From Sphagnum magellanicum (taxonomy: Eukaryota > Streptophyta > Sphagnopsida > Sphagnales > Sphagnaceae), in assembly GCA_021904315.1 (NCBI GenBank), contig CM038917.1:13314041-13378040 (forward strand): a stretch of 64,000 nucleotides of DNA, read 5' to 3'. The position numbers were made by a program, and so were the translations under genes. The notes under the pieces were generated by a model. That model had not been told where the DNA came from, did not search any database, and saw nothing but the letters and a program-made list of their open reading frames with translations. Positions within the stretch are counted from its first letter, which is position 1. Every line of letters begins with the position of its first letter. This document shows positions 59,590-64,000 of this stretch, one piece after another.

Positions 59590-59852
59590 GTCAATTTTGT
59601 GATGTAGCCAAAATTCCAATCATCCATTGGAACATTTAAACAAAATTTGGTTAAAAGCTAAACATGAAAATAAAATTTCAAATACATCTTTCTATACTTT
59701 TGGCTACTTACTTGAAGCCTATATAGATAAATATTTGGAAATATTAAAAAAAATTCAAATTATTGGCTATTGAAATGTAAAAAAAATCATTTCAGCACTT
59801 GTAATTTTTTGTTTCGCTTTTGGCTATATATAGCCAGCAAAAAAAAAGCTGC
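59590..59852 (+). repeat. Promoter-proximal CArG repeat, copy C
   Basis: This copy begins GTCAATTTTGTGATGTAGCC, continues AATTCCAATCATCCATTGGA, and includes ACAAAATTTGGTT, GGCTACTTACTTGAAGCC and ATTGGCTATTGA. It ends GGCTATATATAGCCAGC followed by an A run and GCTG. Order and orientation are those of 13812-14250. Its CArG position reads ACAAAATTTGG, so the consensus is broken here. Confidence 0.75.
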
Positions 59853-59920
59853 TTAATTTGCACTTAAAAAAAAACTCCAGGTGTGAAGCTAGCTCTAGTT
59901 TAGCTAAACCCTAAACCCTA
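59824..59920 (+). promoter_or_regulatory. Candidate TATA box and telo-box for gene 3
   Basis: CTATATATAG at 59824-59833, the end of the CArG repeat, is followed at 59906-59920 by AAACCCTAAACCCTA. The latter is two overlapping telo-boxes (AAACCCTA), elements known in promoters of plant housekeeping genes. GC-richer, leader-like sequence follows. The gene 3 start codon is 1.5 kb away, so a long leader, possibly with an intron, would be needed. Alternatively this promoter serves a separate short transcript. Confidence 0.4.
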
Positions 59921-60464
59921 TCCACTGGAGAACTGCTGCTCCTGCACACAAAAGTCCATTTGAGGAGGTGACCTTAAGAAAAGGAAAGAAGCTACACGGC
60001 TATGGCGTGCAGTGCGCAAACAAATTGCATAAATCTCACTAGTCTTGAACAGATGTGCTTCTAGGAGAGCGCGGATCTGGTTGAAGACTAGGGGCGGATT
60101 ACCTATCATTGAAGAAAGGTGCGTAATTGTTTTTCATCTCAGATTTGGTCAAGGTTTTGAATAAATTTTGGTGATAAGAATGTGTGGAGGAAGTGAACAA
60201 ACTGCTGCAAAGAAAGTATGTCGGAGTCACGGAAGATATGAACGCGTTCTTTGGTACCTAGTGGCGAGAGCATAACCGGAAGGAAAAATAAAAATAAAAA
60301 TATATGTAGGGACGATTCAACGCAAAGCGTTTGGTATTGTCAAGAGCTCTGCGGTTTTATGATTATGCGGTAACCATAATTTTTCTCAGTTTTGGAAGAA
60401 GGGAAGTGCTGAGCTTCCTGAAAGAAAAGAAAAATAGAAACTGATAGAGTTCTTTTGTTGCAAA

Positions 60465-60680
60465 ATGATAAGAAATAACGGCGGCCATTCCTTGTATGTT
60501 GTTAAAGAATCGCCGTATGATCATGTTGCGGGCAGAATTGTGGAGGAAAAAAGTCACTTAGAAATTCCAATTCCAATCATTGTGGTGTACAATAATATTG
60601 AGGACGCAGAAGAGGTGAAGAAGATGTGGAATGTCGAATCTGGATTGTGTCAAGAGAAAGACTGGCAAATTCTGTTGTAG
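60465..60680 (+). CDS. 71-aa ORF upstream of gene 3, unknown
   Basis: The open frame encodes 71 aa starting MIRNNGG. It has ordinary, non-repetitive composition (VVKESPYDHVAGRIVEE near the middle and EEVKKMW, CQEKDWQILL near the end), unlike the low-complexity chance frames elsewhere in the window. I do not recognise a family. It lies in the presumed leader of gene 3, so it could be an upstream ORF, an exon of a separate gene, or a gene fragment. Confidence 0.3.
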   Translation: MIRNNGGHSLYVVKESPYDHVAGRIVEEKSHLEIPIPIIVVYNNIEDAEEVKKMWNVESGLCQEKDWQILL

Positions 60681-60685
60681 AACTG

Positions 60686-61095
60686 CAAGGGATCAGAGAA
60701 ATGGAAGCAAATTGTGGTAAATTCTGAAGGAAATTAACCATAATTTGAATGCTTTGTTAATATCTTTTGACAGGATTGAAGCATTGTGTTGGTTTGGGGA
60801 GTGGTGGAGAAGTCAAGAACCTGAAAGGAGTTTTGCAGTAAGCTTTTTTAGACACTTAGTAAAGGATCAGAGAAATGGAAGCAAAATGCGGTAAATTCTG
60901 AAGGACATTCTGTTGTACATGTGTACTGAATCAGAGAAATGGAAGCCAAAATGTGGTAAACTGAAGGAAAGTAACCATATCTTGAAGTATTTTGTTATAT
61001 AACTTTTGAGAGGAATGGAGCATTGTGATGATGTTTTAGAGAGGTGTGGAGAAGTCAAGAACTGGAAGGAGTTTTGCAGTAAAGCTTTAGACATA
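60686..61095. repeat. Partial tandem duplication before gene 3
   Basis: ATCAGAGAAATGGAAGC occurs three times (near 60692, 60867 and 60931), each followed by GTGGTAAA/GCGGTAAA and CTGAAGGA. GGAGAAGTCAAGAAC plus AGGAGTTTTGCAGTAA occur twice (near 60809 and 61049). The segment looks like a direct duplication of roughly 240 bp with a further partial copy. Confidence 0.75.
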
Positions 61096-61377
61096 AGAGA
61101 ATTGGTTCCACAGAGTGGAGAGACAAAATCAATTCCTTGTAGAAGGCAAGTTTCTCAAGGAGACTTGCAGAGGTTCAGAGATAACTGAAAACCTTTTTGT
61201 GCATTACAGAGTTGTGGGACAGACTAAAGGACTTTTAGTGTACTTTTTTCTGAGCAGGTAGGTACTGGATGAGTGTGATACCATTTGTTTAGTTGCCATG
61301 ATTGCTGTTGAGGATTTGCAATAAGGGTTTAAGGTTCAAGATAATTCTAAAGGGAAAAAGGGATAACAGGAGCTGCA

Positions 61378-64000
61378 ATGTGGATGCAGATGGCGGCAGC
61401 CTTGCAACCATCAATTCTATCAGGCATTCCATCTAAGACAGGTGAAAGGTACAAATCAATGAACACAATTGGAAGCAGTGAACGGTCGACAAGTATAGTG
61501 AGGGCTGATCTGAAAGATTCCTCATCTTCCACAGAGGTTCAGGAGCCTCCTTCTCCTCCTAGCATCAGCAGTGAAGGCTCCTCCTCCTCCTCTGGGTTCA
61601 AGGGAAGTCGCTTTTCAGTTCGGCCTGATCAGATTGGTGCTATTCTTGGCAGCTCTTTAAGTGTGCCTTTCAGATTTGGCTCAGGTGCACTTGTCAAAGG
61701 GTATGTATGTGCAACAACTCCTCATGCTTCCTGAATCTGATGATGTATTTGGTTGAATACATTGTTGCATCTATGTGTACCATCCCCTCTAGTTGTGTTC
61801 AATGCCTGTGCTTCAAATCCCTAACTAAAAGACACAACTAAGATCTGCTGCTCACAAGTTAAAGGCATGATGGCATTTTATCAGTTGCAAATCTGTTCTC
61901 ACAAACAGTGTTAATAAGTGTGTTTACTGTAACACCATTGTCTGCTTTTATAGGCTGTCTGTCAGCTGATTTTTTGAGTGGTTTGGAATTGAAGCTCTTG
62001 ATAGGCTGTCTCTCAGCTGATTCTTTGAGTGGTTCATTATCTGTGTGAAATTTTCTCCCTGTGGTATTTCTAATACCAGCTTGTAAATGCAAACCTTGAA
62101 TCTGTAGAATTACCTCTTTTCTCAGATACTCTGTGCTGTTTCCAATCTGGGATGCACCAGTAAGGAGTTTTATTATCTTCTCTTTTGTTTTCTCAATGGT
62201 CTCTGCCATTTGAAGAGGTGGGGAGAGTAGTTGGTAAGGGATGGACTTTCTTCCTGCAAATGGTACTTTTTTTTGTAGGTACTGGTCCTCATCTGTTTGA
62301 GTTCTATTCACTCTACTATTTCTATGAGCTAAAATACAGCAGCCCTTTCTATTCAAGTCTCCCAATAGTTGATACTGGTGCAGTTTATTCAGAGCATTTT
62401 GTTGTACTGGATCTTATCTTTGCAGATATAAAATAGACGTGTACCCAGCTGCAGAAATTTCTGATGACACCTATGCCATCCCATTTGCTGGTAAAACTCT
62501 CTTTCACATCTCAAATTGTTCCGTGCACTGTCTTTTGTTGATCTTACCCCTTTGAAATAGTAATAGTGCATGGGTGGAGAGCCTCTATCTGTGTTTTATT
62601 AGCTGTAGTCTGTTTGCAAGAGTCACATACAGATACCAGGTTTGTATCTGGATTCTTACCTGTTCATTCCATTTGCAGCACTGTGTGGATTCTTCTGTTA
62701 AATGCTGGTTTCAACTGTTCAGGTTAAACTTACAGAAGAGCCATATACTCTCTCACTAAGAATTGACTATTCTATTGTCTGCATGTCATATAACACAAGG
62801 TCCTATTTACTTTAACAGGGCCAACTGTTATTTCCTGTGGAGGATTTACACTCAGTTGTTTACCAATACAATCCTCCTCTAGACTCAACATGTGAATACT
62901 TTGTGTTGTGACAGGCTGGAAGTTTGTGGAGAAAGGAAATCCAGGGCCCCGACCAGAGCAACCCATTGAGATTTATGAGTTTGAAGGGTTTGAACTCAAA
63001 ACTTTATTGGTTCTTATGCTTTTTTGGTGGCAGATTACTGTTTTCAAGTAACTTTTTGCATGTTGGCACATAGTTTCCTATGTAGCTTGTGCTAGGGAAG
63101 CTTTTCAATTCAACAAGTGTGCAGGACAGATTATATGTTTGAATTATTCAGAATGAGCATGAGGAATGGTCATGTGTGTATGTTTGGGGAGGGTCATGTT
63201 CACATGGATACTGGATGCTGATGTGCATGTTTCAGCTGCCCCTTTTGCCGCAAGGTCAGTAATTGTCTTTTTTCGTTTGCTTGCAGATTTTTAAATTTTA
63301 GCATTTCTGCAATCTTTGGTTTTGTTTACTTTCTTTTGGCCTCCATTGTTTCTTACCTCATAGGCAGTGCCAGAGGTTGTTTGTTCATATGAAATTCTAA
63401 TCTGTGAGTCCTGTGACTGTCTCCAATTAAGCTGTTTACTCTTCTGTTGTCACTTGATATGTCTCTTCTTTCCAGTGTTGGAGTTCCTAATCTTGTTGTG
63501 TGAAAACTATGCACTTTACCTCAAAGATTTTGGGGTGTCACAGGTGCGAGAGATAGTGTCCATTTTGGACATTGATGCACTCTTTTATCCATGCCCAAAG
63601 AATGGTCCAACCTTCCGGCCAAAAGCTATAGAGATGGGTGGGAAAAAACAGTTCCCTTACATGGTATGTGCCTTATCTCCTGTCTGCTTGCACTTAACGA
63701 TGAATCTCAGAAATTTGCAACTGGGTTGTTATGGTCATTGGTAGATAGACCATAATGACTTGAAGAGTGCCACAGGCGGTCTGTCTGGTGGTCAATGGTT
63801 TGAGTCCAATAGCAGGAGTCAACTGGCATTTCTCATCATAAAATGTGATAATATTCACACAGAGCACTCTCTTTAGGACGTTATTCAATGAGTGACGTAG
63901 GTGACAGAAGTATTTGTACTTAGGGTTTTGCACGTAGGAGGGAACTTAGGGTGGTTAAAAAGTTAAAACTTGATGTGTGCTCTTCAACCTAGTGGTGATT
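61378..64000 (+). CDS. Plastid thioredoxin-fold/GST-N protein, 5' part
   Basis: This is the first 200 aa of a protein resembling Arabidopsis At5g03880 (thioredoxin family, GST N-terminal domains, about 340 aa), presumed to be a plastid redox protein. Coding exons are 61378-61700, 62426-62490, 62915-62987, 63236-63254 and 63544-63663. The next exon lies beyond the window, and 63664-64000 is intron. Residues 1-75 are Ser/Thr-rich with few acids at the start, consistent with a transit peptide. They are followed by VRPDQIGAILGSSLSVPFRF, then GNPGPRPEQPIEIYEFEGCP. The redox motif CPFC is at 155-158, with VREIVSILDIDALFYPCP and MGGKKQFPYM after it. All junctions are GT-AG and keep frame. The 63236-63254 microexon (19 nt) encodes the CPFCRK core. 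The substrate is unknown. The start is the first of three close ATGs; M4 (61387) is an alternative. Confidence 0.9.

Overview
The window looks like nuclear DNA from a land plant with a large, repeat-rich genome. The three recognisable genes have small plant-type exons with GT-AG introns and encode plant families: a Golgi DUF248 methyltransferase, a Golgi Qb-SNARE of the GOS12 type, and a plastid-type thioredoxin-fold/GST-N protein. The genes sit as islands in very AT-rich DNA filled with decayed transposable elements. The species cannot be named from the sequence. A fern or gymnosperm-like genome is plausible but is only a guess.

Layout. 1-1000 is less AT-rich DNA with no gene I recognise. 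1601-1853 is a short non-autonomous Helitron on the minus strand. About 6.7-12.6 kb is a decayed minus-strand LINE (ORF1 zinc knuckle, endonuclease-length spacer, RT, C-terminal tail), split by a solo LTR at 7707-8452 with a perfect CCTTT target duplication. 13.8-14.4 kb holds two copies of a CArG-containing repeat, followed by gene 1 (15057-19124, seven coding exons, 737 aa). 19.1-24 kb is mostly featureless. About 24.6-30.9 kb is a minus-strand Ty3/gypsy relic. Most of its RT is deleted, a CACTA-like MITE interrupts it at 26143-26296, and a second solo LTR of the same family as the first sits inside its integrase at 24922-25597. 32.4-34.0 kb is a long imperfect inverted repeat built from short degenerate repeats. 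38072-38226 is a second copy of the MITE, 39406-39573 a 28-bp tandem array, and 41.4-42.0 kb a minus-strand Ty1/copia RT relic with its LTR start near 40.34 kb.

42.7-43.5 kb holds three more copies of the CArG-containing repeat, inverted, followed by gene 2 (43731-46711, six exons, 236 aa). 46.7-50.6 kb is unassigned. 50644-51117 is a second, longer Helitron of the same family as the first, with an expanded internal array. 52.4-53.2 kb contains a relic of a Helitron Rep protein, 56.0-56.3 kb a PIF/Harbinger transposase relic, and 58.5-59.0 kb a tandem array of about 169 bp. 59590-59852 is the sixth copy of the CArG-containing repeat. It is followed by a telo-box and gene 3, which starts at 61378 and runs off the right edge.

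The genes do not form an operon or an obvious pathway, although genes 1 and 2 both act at the Golgi. The most notable observation is that the CArG-containing repeat was found next to all three genes, each time bordering a TATA-rich tract, and was not noticed elsewhere in the window. The insertion order can also be read directly: solo LTRs into a LINE and into a gypsy element, and a MITE into the same gypsy element.
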